From Chloroflexota bacterium (GTDB lineage Bacteria > Chloroflexota > UBA6077 > FW602-bin22 > JAMCYS01), in contig JAMCYS010000131.1 in assembly GCA_023473795.1 (NCBI GenBank), positions 1 to 43,907 of the forward strand: DNA of 43,907 nt, read 5' to 3'. The notes under the pieces are model-generated. The model did not search any database. It saw only the letters and a program-made list of their open reading frames with translations, and was not told the DNA's origin. The position numbers were made by a program, and so were the translations under genes. This document shows positions 1 to 6,672 of this stretch, piece after piece (the stretch's first letter is position 1; every line of letters begins with the position of its first letter).

Positions 1-301
1 AGAGGCGGTCGGTGGCGCCGGGCCCTGGACCGCGCGGGCTTGCCCGCGCCCTGGAAGGCGGCGGCAAGCCGCCGCACTCCACGTTGCCCCCACGGTCGCT
101 CAGCAAGTGCCCATTTTCATAGGAATCTGCTTCACTGGCGACAGGCAGTTCCTGGCCATCCGGACTGACGTGCGCCCATTCTGCCACCATCCACCAGATT
201 CTGAGCCCGCCGTAGGCGGGCGAAGAATGACAATATCACCGCTCCTTGGCTCGTTAGACTTACGCGTCAAGGGGTGAGGAATCGAATCTACGATCCCGAC
301 C
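1..301. other. Non-coding stretch downstream of the AOR gene
   Basis: I see no convincing gene here. The stretch holds the two GC-rich hairpins near its left end and a 7-bp hairpin at 205-221, about 80 bases beyond the aldehyde oxidoreductase stop codon. That hairpin could help end the AOR transcript but has no T-tract. The short minus-strand reading frame crossing this region runs into the AOR gene in another frame and is a shadow. Confidence 0.5.
32..75. repeat. Two adjacent GC-rich hairpins (REP/BIME-like)
   Basis: Two short perfect inverted repeats lie side by side: arms 32-39/42-49 and arms 58-65/68-75. The first has CTTG at its tip and the second CAAG, so they are like one element in opposite orientations. 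A related hairpin with a CTTG-containing loop occurs at 4579-4595. The layout resembles bacterial REP/BIME intergenic repeats, but only copies inside this window could be compared. Confidence 0.5.
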
Positions 302-2143
302 CTACAGTCCCAACCCCCGGGCCACGTCGGCCATGCCGAGCTCCTCCAGCCTGGCCGGACTGGGCATCGCCGTCTCGGGGTCCCAGGCCATGTGCTTGAG
401 GTAATCGGCGTTTTGCTTAGCAGCATCGATGGTCACCCCGCGCACGTTCCCCTTGGTCAGGGGCGGGTTACCCAGCAACAGCGGCGGCACGTAGCAGCGC
501 AACGGGTTCAGCCCCTCACGCAGGTTGAAGGCGTGGCGGATGTTGGCAATGCGCTCGCCCGCGACGAAGATCTCGTCGTAGTCGAAATCCCAGCCGGTGG
601 CTGCCGTCATGAAGTCGGCTACCGATTGCAGCGGGTAGCATAGGTAGCCGAACAGGCAGAGCCCGGCCGAGTTGACGACGTGCACGGCCCCCGAGATTTG
701 CTTATGCATCGCCCCCTTGGCCGAGTAGTCGTACTTGTCGTAGGGTGGGAACTGGTGGTCCACCCACTTGATCATCTCGCCGCCCTGGGTGTGGCGGGCC
801 GGCGTGGCATCCAGCTGGTAGTTCATCGCCAGGCCCGGCCAGTGCCGTGGGTCGTGCATCGGTACTTCCTGGCCCTGGATGTGGATGGCGTATTGCTCGG
901 CGCCGCGGCCGATGCGCTGCGCCGCTACGCGAACCCCGTCAGCCAGCACCGCGCCGAAGCCCTCACGCCGGGCGATCATACCGCACAGATTGACGATGGC
1001 CTGGGCGTTGCCCCAGGTGAGTTCCAGACCATCGGTGTCGACCCTGTCGATGACCCCGTGCTCGTAGCAGTCGATGGCGAAGGCAATCGCACAGGGGGCG
1101 GAGATGCTGTCTAGTCCGTAGGCGTTGACGATGTCGTTGACCTGAACGATCGACTCCAGGTCGTCGTTGAGGCACATGTTGCCCGTCGCGCAAATGGTCT
1201 CGTACTCAGGCTTGTGGCAGAACTTGGCGCGACCGTCTTTGGCCTTCATCTCGCCGCCACAACCGATGGTGCACTGCCAGCAGTGGTATTTCTTCTGTTG
1301 CTCGGCCACCACCGACTCGGCCGCGATCTTGTCCACTGTGGGGAAGTCCACCGGGCCCGCGCCTGACCAGTTCTTGACCGGCGAGTCGCCGGAGGTGTTG
1401 GAGCCGGCCTCGATGTTGACGGTGCCGTACTTCGACATGCCCTCGTAGTCGCCGCCCATCCACTTGCGGGCATACTCTTTGCGCAGCTGCTGCATGCGCT
1501 CGGGGTTGGCGAGGGGTGGCTTCTTGTCGCCGCGCACGACCACGGCCTTGAGGCGCTTGGAGCCCATCACGGCGCCCAGACCGGAACGGCCGGCGGCGCG
1601 CCCGTAGTCGTTAATGATGCAGGCGATGAGCGATTGCATCTCGCCAGCGGGACCGATGCAAGCCTCCTCCGCTTTGGCGCCGTACTCCGCCTTCACCCAA
1701 TCGCGGGTCTGGATGGTGTCCTTGCCCCAGAGGTGCGAGGCATCCTTCAGTTCGGCCTTGCCGTCGTCGATGAGCAGGTAGACCGGCTTATCGGCCTTGC
1801 CGGTGAAGTAAACGCCGTCGACACCGGCGAACTTCATCCGCGGGCCGAAATAGCCGCCGCAGTTGGCGTCGCCCCAGGTGCCGGTGAGCGGTGACTTAGC
1901 CACGGCGACGAAGCGGGAGCCGATGATCGCGGGGGTGCCGGTCAGGGGACCGGTGAGGATGCCAAGCGTGTTCTCGGGGCCGAGCGGATCGACCTTGGCC
2001 TTCTGGCGGTCGAACAGCGCCTTGGCGCCCATGCCGTAGCCGCCGATGTACTGGCGGCTTTCCTTCTCGTCAAGCCCTTCCTCGACGATCTTGCCCGAGC
2101 TGAGGTCCACCCAGAGGACCTTGCCTACGTAGCCTCCGGCCAT
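302..2143 (-). CDS. Aldehyde:ferredoxin oxidoreductase family, tungsten/molybdopterin enzyme
   Basis: This 613-residue protein is full length for the AOR family, whose members oxidise aldehydes to carboxylic acids in the cytoplasm with ferredoxin as acceptor, using a bis-pterin tungsten (or molybdenum) cofactor and one 4Fe-4S cluster. The cluster ligands are visible as C288, C291 and C295 (CWQCTIGC) with C496 (GLCLFG), almost the numbering of the Pyrococcus furiosus enzyme. The N-terminal beta-rich domain (about 1-210) carries the pterin-site stretch GRAAGRSGLGAVMGSKRLKA. The start ATG is preceded by a GGAGGAGG ribosome-binding site. A strong promoter sits about 78 bases upstream, so it can be transcribed apart from the genes above it. 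The family is sure; the substrate (formaldehyde, glyceraldehyde-3-phosphate, aryl or aliphatic aldehydes) cannot be told. Neighbouring alcohol dehydrogenases could supply aldehydes. Confidence 0.93.
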   Translation of the reverse strand: MAGGYVGKVLWVDLSSGKIVEEGLDEKESRQYIGGYGMGAKALFDRQKAKVDPLGPENTLGILTGPLTGTPAIIGSRFVAVAKSPLTGTWGDANCGGYFGPRMKFAGVDGVYFTGKADKPVYLLIDDGKAELKDASHLWGKDTIQTRDWVKAEYGAKAEEACIGPAGEMQSLIACIINDYGRAAGRSGLGAVMGSKRLKAVVVRGDKKPPLANPERMQQLRKEYARKWMGGDYEGMSKYGTVNIEAGSNTSGDSPVKNWSGAGPVDFPTVDKIAAESVVAEQQKKYHCWQCTIGCGGEMKAKDGRAKFCHKPEYETICATGNMCLNDDLESIVQVNDIVNAYGLDSISAPCAIAFAIDCYEHGVIDRVDTDGLELTWGNAQAIVNLCGMIARREGFGAVLADGVRVAAQRIGRGAEQYAIHIQGQEVPMHDPRHWPGLAMNYQLDATPARHTQGGEMIKWVDHQFPPYDKYDYSAKGAMHKQISGAVHVVNSAGLCLFGYLCYPLQSVADFMTAATGWDFDYDEIFVAGERIANIRHAFNLREGLNPLRCYVPPLLLGNPPLTKGNVRGVTIDAAKQNADYLKHMAWDPETAMPSPARLEELGMADVARGLGL

Positions 2144-2220
2144 TGACGCGCCTCCTCCTGGACTAATCTCTGCAACAGGCCGGCACGCCCGCGGTCGGGC
2201 GCTGGCCCGCCATTGCCTCC

Positions 2221-2249
2221 ATTATAGGCACCGCCGTCAGGCCGGTCAA
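2221..2249 (-). promoter_or_regulatory. Promoter of the AOR gene
   Basis: On the minus strand, TTGACC (2244-2249) and TATAAT (2221-2226) are separated by exactly 17 bases, a near-consensus housekeeping promoter. It overlaps the stop codon of the upstream acetamidase gene and would give a leader of about 70 bases before the AOR start. Confidence 0.8.
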
Positions 2250-3139
2250 CGAACAGGCAACTTGGGGAAGAGCACGCGCGCCGTGGCGTCCATGCCGCGG
2301 CAGGCCTGGCCGAGCCGCACGTCACCGCGAGCGCTCACCAGCATGTAAGCGTCTTCTCGGCTTACCGCCAGGCGCTCTGCCAGGAAATCCACCATGTCGC
2401 GCACCGCCACCTGGACCGCGTCTTCAATGCTCGCGGCGCTGCCGGTGGTGATCCAGCTCTCGGCGGTCTCCAACCAGGGTCGGGGCCAGTGCCGTCCCTT
2501 GAGCAACTCGACCCGTACGGTGGTGCAGCCGCCGATTTCGATGCCGTTGCCCGTTACCTCGGCGTCGCCCATCGAGGCGTGCAGGTCACCCAAGCCGAAC
2601 AGCGCCCCCGGCACGTGCACGGGCAGGTAGACCTTGGTACCCACGGTGACGTCGTTGTGATCCAGGTTACTGCCCACGTCCGTGGGGTCGGCAGTGTTCG
2701 CCTCGCCCTCCGCCGGGGTGGTAGCGATTACACCCACCATCGGCCGCACTGGGAAGGAGATGCTCGGGCTGAACACGGCCCGGCCGCCCTCGATGCGCAC
2801 GATGCGGCAATGCGGCACGTTCATCTCTGCCGTCAGCACGCCCAGGCGCCCCGGCATGATCCTCAGACTGCCAAAGTCGTCCAGCTTGACGTCCAGAATC
2901 TCGACCACTAGCGTATCGCCAGGCTCGGCCCCCGAGACGTAGACGGGGCCGGCGGCCGGGTTGACTTCGCGGGGCTTGCGGGTCCGAATGTAGGTCACCA
3001 CGTCCTCGGGCTGGCGCACGCTGCTATGGGTGGTGTCGAGCGTCTCCATCGCCAACGTCTCGCCGGGCTCGACGGTGAGAACCGGCGGCACGTGGGGGGC
3101 GAAGATGTGGGTGTGCTGTTCGCGGCTGACTCGCTTCAT
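2246..3139 (-). CDS. Acetamidase/formamidase family protein
   Basis: This 297-residue protein belongs to the FmdA/AmdA family, metal-dependent cytoplasmic enzymes that hydrolyse short amides such as formamide or acetamide to the acid and ammonia. Family hallmarks are NPAAGPVYVSGAEPGDTL near residues 60-78, the FPVRPMVGVI segment, and the histidine-rich GLGDLHASMGDAEV stretch that contributes metal ligands. The ATG follows a GGGAGGA ribosome-binding site. Its first 116 bases overlap the 3' end of the upstream dehydrogenase frame on the same strand, which is unusually long. A paralogue of similar length lies at 12687-13586. The substrate is unknown; many family members are annotated only by similarity. 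Confidence 0.88.
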   Translation of the reverse strand: MKRVSREQHTHIFAPHVPPVLTVEPGETLAMETLDTTHSSVRQPEDVVTYIRTRKPREVNPAAGPVYVSGAEPGDTLVVEILDVKLDDFGSLRIMPGRLGVLTAEMNVPHCRIVRIEGGRAVFSPSISFPVRPMVGVIATTPAEGEANTADPTDVGSNLDHNDVTVGTKVYLPVHVPGALFGLGDLHASMGDAEVTGNGIEIGGCTTVRVELLKGRHWPRPWLETAESWITTGSAASIEDAVQVAVRDMVDFLAERLAVSREDAYMLVSARGDVRLGQACRGMDATARVLFPKLPVR

Positions 3140-4283
3140 TATCCTCCCTCGTTATCGCAGGCTGGGGCTTGATCACGACCTTGCAGCTGCCTTCAGTGCC
3201 CGAAACCTGGAGGGCCTTCTCCGTTTCCGCCAGAGAGAACACGTGCGTCACCAGGTCGCGCACGGGCGCTCGCGTGGCTTGGAGCAGCGCCAGTGCCTCC
3301 CGGAAAGTGAGCGGTGGATAGCCCAGACTGCCGTGAATCGTCAGGTCCTTCTGCAGTATCTCGTGCGGGTGCAGATCCAGGCCGCCGGTATCTACGAAGT
3401 GGCCGACCTCCACGACCGTGCCGCCCCGGCGCACCATCTCCAGGCCCTCGCGGAAGGCGGCGGGCACGCCGGCGGCGTCGAAGAGGATGTCGCAGCCCAC
3501 CCCCTCGGTCAACTCCCGGACGGCCGCGACTCGTTCGGCCACAGTCGTGCTCTTGGCGTTCAATAGCTCGTCCGCCCCCATTCGCCTAGCCAGCTCCAGG
3601 CGGCTATCCAGCACGTCCACGGCGATCACCCTGCCCGCGCCGGTATGCTTGAAGGCGACGATGGCCAGCAGGCCGACCGTGCCGGCGCCCAGTACGACCA
3701 CACTCTTGTTGGGACCGTACCCTTCCCCGTGGATGGGCAGGCCGGCGGGGAAGGCCCGGGTGATCGCCCTGTAGGCGGGCGCCATCGGTTCGGCCAGCAC
3801 GGCCAGTTCGGAGGGCATCACGTCAGCGAGCTTGAAGACGTAGGAGGCGCCGTGCAGGTAGACGTACTCGGCAAAGCCTCCCAGAAGATAGGGCGGCTTC
3901 TCGGTGTTGCCCAGGCCGTAGATTATGCGGTTGGGGCAGAGCATCGGCCGGGTGGGCACGTTGAGACAGAACCAGCACTTGCCGCAGGGGCGCGAGGAGG
4001 GCGCGACCGTTACTCGGTCGCCCTCCTTGAGCGGCCCGCCCACGACGGTCATGGACTCGTTGGCGCGCGGGCCCAGCTCGGCCACGGTGCCCACGATCTC
4101 ATGGCCGGCGATCATCTCGAAGGGCAGCCGGCTGTGGCCTTCGTAGTAGTGCTTGTCGGTGCCGCAGACGCCGGCGTATTCCACTTTCAGCCAGATGGCA
4201 TCCGCCGCCAGCTCGGGCTTGGGAAACTCGCGGATCTCCATCTTGCCGGGCCCCAGCAGGACCGCGGCTTGCACGGTTGGCAT
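3024..4283 (-). CDS. Zinc-dependent alcohol/polyol dehydrogenase (MDR superfamily)
   Basis: Starting at ATG 4283 (MPTVQAAVLLG, AGGAG 12 bases upstream) the protein is 419 residues. It is a medium-chain NAD(P)-dependent dehydrogenase. Catalytic-zinc residues are C40 and H61-E62 (AGHE). Structural-zinc cysteines are C100, C103, C106 and C116. The nucleotide-binding loop VVLGAGTVGL lies in the second half. Such enzymes oxidise alcohols, sorbitol-like polyols or threonine; the substrate is not evident. The family fold should end near the CKVVIKP motif, but the frame continues about 40 residues into the acetamidase coding region, so the tail is probably non-homologous or reflects a lost stop codon or frameshift. 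The same frame is open further upstream to 4574, but that part looks non-coding. Confidence 0.88.
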   Translation of the reverse strand: MPTVQAAVLLGPGKMEIREFPKPELAADAIWLKVEYAGVCGTDKHYYEGHSRLPFEMIAGHEIVGTVAELGPRANESMTVVGGPLKEGDRVTVAPSSRPCGKCWFCLNVPTRPMLCPNRIIYGLGNTEKPPYLLGGFAEYVYLHGASYVFKLADVMPSELAVLAEPMAPAYRAITRAFPAGLPIHGEGYGPNKSVVVLGAGTVGLLAIVAFKHTGAGRVIAVDVLDSRLELARRMGADELLNAKSTTVAERVAAVRELTEGVGCDILFDAAGVPAAFREGLEMVRRGGTVVEVGHFVDTGGLDLHPHEILQKDLTIHGSLGYPPLTFREALALLQATRAPVRDLVTHVFSLAETEKALQVSGTEGSCKVVIKPQPAITREDNEASQPRTAHPHLRPPRAAGSHRRARRDVGDGDARHHP

Positions 4284-4470
4284 GGTCGAATAGTCTCCTG
4301 ATACTCCGTTTACCTCTCCCACGGAAGCCTGGGGTAAGGGCCAGACTGCCGCATCGCAGGGATGCGTGATGCGCATTGGGCGCGTCACCGGCCACGAATT
4401 GGTGGGGCCGGGCTCTGTAACGTCTGTTCCAGCCGGTCGCTGCCGCGGCGGCTCGGTGATGTCTTTGGAC

Positions 4471-4601
4471 GTAGCGCGGGGGTCGCCACCCGGGAGCGGC
4501 ATCCCCCGCAGCCCGGTCGCGTGATCACCCCTCAAGAAACGAGCTTCCCTGGTCTTCTTGATCACACAGGCCACGCCACGGGGGACAAGCCCCCGCGCTA
4601 C
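4471..4601. repeat. Inverted-repeat-bounded intergenic element
   Basis: Perfect 12-bp arms reading GTAGCGCGGGGG at 4471-4482 and its complement at 4590-4601 enclose about 107 bases. The right arm overlaps a small hairpin (4579-4584 with 4590-4595). No coding sequence lies inside. Size and structure fit a MITE-like or REP-derived element, but no target-site duplication was identified and no second copy is in the window. Confidence 0.4.
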
Positions 4602-4708
4602 CCCGGAAGCGGCCTCTTGAGCGTTCCAGCCGTTATCACCGTCGAGCGGGCGTGAATCAGTTGGAGCAGTTGGCCTCTGTGCCCGCCCCTACGGCGTGGA
4701 ATCGGAGT

Positions 4709-4730
4709 GGCCCGCTCCGCGGAGCGGGCC
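4709..4730 (-). terminator. Palindrome just after the dehydrogenase stop codon
   Basis: A perfect 22-bp palindrome (GGCCCGCTCCG and its complement) begins 8 bases beyond the stop codon of the minus-strand dehydrogenase at 4738. It could form a very stable RNA hairpin and end transcription or protect the 3' end. There is no T-run after it. Confidence 0.45.
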
Positions 4731-4737
4731 GTCGGCA

Positions 4738-5751
4738 CTAGCAGTGCAGCATCACCTTGATCGCGTTGCCGCTGCGGCTGCGGACCGTCTCGATCGCCTC
4801 CTCGTAGCGGGCCAGCGGGAAGGCATGGGTAATCAAAGGCTTCACGTTCAACTTACCGCTCTGGATCAGCGGCGCCGCGTCGTCGAAGTCGGCGTCGTAG
4901 ACGCGCGTCCAGCGCAGCGTCAATTCCTTGCGGAAGATCGGCGTGTAGTCCTTCACCTCGAGCGTGGGCGTCTCCGGCGGCACCATCATGACGATGCGGG
5001 CGCCCGGCCGCGCCATCGCCACGGCCTGGCTCAGCGTGTGCTGGGGACCGGCGACGTCGAAGATGACGTCGAAGCCCTCGACCGCGGCGAGCCCGACCTT
5101 GACCGGGTCATCCTTGAGCACGTTGGCGGTCAGATCGGCTCCGAGCTGCCGGGCCAGGGCCAGGCGCTCGTCGATGACGTCGGTTGCCATCACGAAACCC
5201 GCGCCCTTGGCCTTGGTGACCTGCACGATCAGGTTGCCGATGACGCCCGCGCCCAACACGGCCACGGCGTCGCCCGGCTTCAACAGCGAGCGGTTGGTGG
5301 AGTGCACTGCCACCGCGGCGGGTTCGACCATAGCGCCCTCGTCGAACGACAGCGCGTCCGGCAGCCGGCGCACCGTGCCCTCGGGCACGACCACCTCCTC
5401 GGCGTAGGCGCCGTCCACGTGCACGCCCAAGATCGTCAGGTTGAGGCAGTGGTTGTACTCTTTCTCCCGGCAGGCTCGGCAGACGCCGCAGGAGTTGAGC
5501 GGGCGGGCGAAGACCCGCTCTCCAACCTTGAACTGCGAGCCGGCGGCAGTCTCGGCCACCGTGCCACTCAGCTCGTGGCCGGGCACTACCGGGAACCGCA
5601 TGAAGGGATTGGCGCCACGCAGCGCCGCCATGTCGGAGCCGCAGATGCCTGAGCTGGCGATGCGAATCCGCAGCTGCCCGGCCGTTAGGGGTCGGGAGGG
5701 AAGATCGACAAAGGTGATTTGGCCTGGGCCAAGTAACTGGACAGCCTGCAA
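4738..5751 (-). CDS. Zinc-dependent alcohol/polyol dehydrogenase (MDR superfamily)
   Basis: This 337-residue medium-chain dehydrogenase has catalytic-zinc residues C37 (GICGSD) and H59-E60 (PGHE), structural-zinc cysteines C88, C91, C94 and C102, and the dinucleotide-binding loop VAVLGAGVIGN. Family members use NAD(P) to oxidise secondary alcohols, polyols or threonine. The start is TTG, backed by AGGAGG nine bases upstream and by family alignment (MQAVQLLGPG). Transcription should begin at a divergent promoter near 5888-5916, giving a leader of about 130 bases that contains a perfect 28-bp palindrome. It differs clearly from the neighbouring 419-residue dehydrogenase and from the threonine-dehydrogenase-like gene at 18473. 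Substrate unknown. Confidence 0.9.
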   Translation of the reverse strand: MQAVQLLGPGQITFVDLPSRPLTAGQLRIRIASSGICGSDMAALRGANPFMRFPVVPGHELSGTVAETAAGSQFKVGERVFARPLNSCGVCRACREKEYNHCLNLTILGVHVDGAYAEEVVVPEGTVRRLPDALSFDEGAMVEPAAVAVHSTNRSLLKPGDAVAVLGAGVIGNLIVQVTKAKGAGFVMATDVIDERLALARQLGADLTANVLKDDPVKVGLAAVEGFDVIFDVAGPQHTLSQAVAMARPGARIVMMVPPETPTLEVKDYTPIFRKELTLRWTRVYDADFDDAAPLIQSGKLNVKPLITHAFPLARYEEAIETVRSRSGNAIKVMLHC

Positions 5752-5792
5752 AGCGTTCTACCTCCTGGGGCACGCTCTCGGAACCACAAAAC

Positions 5793-5820
5793 AGCCCCGG
5801 CGGGCCGGCCCGCCGGGGCT
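5793..5820 (-). terminator. Leader hairpin, possible attenuator of the dehydrogenase gene
   Basis: A perfect 28-bp palindrome (14-bp arms, AGCCCCGGCGGGCC) lies in the leader between the minus-strand promoter and the TTG start at 5751. On the minus strand it is followed by GTTTTGT, so it resembles an intrinsic terminator inside a 5' leader. It could attenuate the dehydrogenase, or simply insulate the divergent genes. No alternative antiterminator helix was identified. Confidence 0.5.
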
Positions 5821-5887
5821 CTGAGGCCCGGACTAGAAGAAACTCGGCGGCCGCGAATCTCGCCGCTCAGCCGCCGTAGGAGTAAGC

Positions 5888-5916
5888 ATGGTAGCAGCCG
5901 GCTTGACCCTTGTCAA
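5888..5916 (-). promoter_or_regulatory. Minus-strand promoter of the 4738-5751 dehydrogenase
   Basis: TTGACA (5911-5916) and TACCAT (5888-5893) on the minus strand are 17 bases apart. Its -35 box is head-to-head and interleaved with the -35 box of the plus-strand promoter at 5903-5931, so the two promoters share DNA. Confidence 0.7.
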
Positions 5917-5931
5917 GGGCTGCTTTATAAT
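5903..5931 (+). promoter_or_regulatory. Plus-strand promoter of the GT2 gene, near-leaderless
   Basis: TTGACC (5903-5908) and TATAAT (5926-5931) are 17 bases apart. Only nine bases separate the -10 box from the ATG at 5941, so transcription should start within about three bases of the start codon. This rules out the in-frame GTG at 5935 as the natural start. Confidence 0.8.
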
Positions 5932-5940
5932 CTGGTGGCC

Positions 5941-6663
5941 ATGGAAGAGCATCCGAGCAAGATCACGGTCGTCCTGCCAACGTACAACGAAGCCGACAAC
6001 CTGGCCGAGATGGTGAGCACCCTCTTTGGGCTGGGGCTGCCCGGGCTGAATATCGTCATCGTCGACGACAACTCCCCGGACGGCACGGGCAAGATCGCCG
6101 ACGAACTGGCTGAGCGGCACCGCGGACTCATCGAGGTCATCCATCGGCCGGGCAAACTCGGGTTGGGCACGGCCTACGTCACCGGCTTTCACCGAGCCTT
6201 GGACGAAGGCGCGGACTTCGTGATCGAGATGGACGCCGATTTCTCGCACCCACCGGAGACGTTGTTGAAGTTTCTGGACCTCATTCGCCACGCGGATGTC
6301 GTGGTCGGCTCGCGCTACGTCCGCGGCGGCAAGGTCGACGAACAGTGGAGCCTCTGGCGGCGCTTCCTCAGTTGGGGCGGCAATGTGTACGCCCGCGCCA
6401 TCACCGGCTTGCGGGTCCACGACACGACTGCCGGCTTCAAATGCTTCCGCGCCGCGACCCTGCGGGGCATCGATCTCGAGCGAATCCGTTCCGACGGCTA
6501 TGCCTTTCAGGTGGAGATGGCCTACGCCTGCCAGCGTAAGGGCTACCGGGCGGTGGAGGTGCCGATCGTTTTCCTCGATCGTACCCACGGCAAGTCCAAG
6601 ATGTCGGGACGGATCGTCCGCGAGGCCTTCTGGCGCGTCTGGCAAATGAAGTTCCGCTACTAG
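5941..6663 (+). CDS. GT2 glycosyltransferase, polyprenyl-phosphate mannosyl/glucosyltransferase type
   Basis: This 240-residue protein matches the single-domain dolichol-phosphate-mannose-synthase group of family GT2. These enzymes transfer a sugar from a nucleotide sugar to a polyprenyl phosphate at the cytoplasmic membrane face. Visible motifs are VVLPTYNEADN at the N-terminus, VDDNSPDGTG, the metal-binding EMDADFSHPP, VVGSRYVRGG and GFKCFRAATL. There is no C-terminal membrane segment, as in soluble DPM1-type enzymes. The start is ATG 5941 because the -10 box ends at 5931. The stop is 9 bases before the GTG of the large membrane protein, so the two are probably co-transcribed. The lipid-linked sugar may feed that neighbour's pathway. 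The sugar donor is not determinable. Confidence 0.9.
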   Translation: MEEHPSKITVVLPTYNEADNLAEMVSTLFGLGLPGLNIVIVDDNSPDGTGKIADELAERHRGLIEVIHRPGKLGLGTAYVTGFHRALDEGADFVIEMDADFSHPPETLLKFLDLIRHADVVVGSRYVRGGKVDEQWSLWRRFLSWGGNVYARAITGLRVHDTTAGFKCFRAATLRGIDLERIRSDGYAFQVEMAYACQRKGYRAVEVPIVFLDRTHGKSKMSGRIVREAFWRVWQMKFRY

Positions 6664-6672
6664 GCGACTTCT

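Larger units (their letters stand above)
4284..4737. other. Structured non-coding region between two dehydrogenase genes
   Basis: These 454 bases hold no convincing gene. They contain a 12-bp inverted repeat (4471-4482 with 4590-4601), a 7-bp inverted repeat (4521-4527 with 4559-4565), a hairpin at 4579-4595 and a perfect palindrome at 4709-4730. No good promoter for the downstream dehydrogenase was found. The arrangement suggests a decayed or non-autonomous repeat element. Confidence 0.45.

Noticed and set aside
240-310. T-arm-like sequence on the minus strand suggesting a tRNA gene
   Set aside because: The bases around TTCGATT do not pair into a T-stem and no acceptor or anticodon arm can be drawn.
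4284-4574. N-terminal extension of the 3024-4283 dehydrogenase
   Set aside because: A ribosome-binding site and the family N-terminus are at ATG 4283; the upstream residues are unlike any dehydrogenase and cover repeat structures.
4696-5652. 318-codon plus-strand open frame over the zinc dehydrogenase
   Set aside because: The opposite strand has all zinc and nucleotide-binding motifs; this frame is His/Arg-rich antisense translation.
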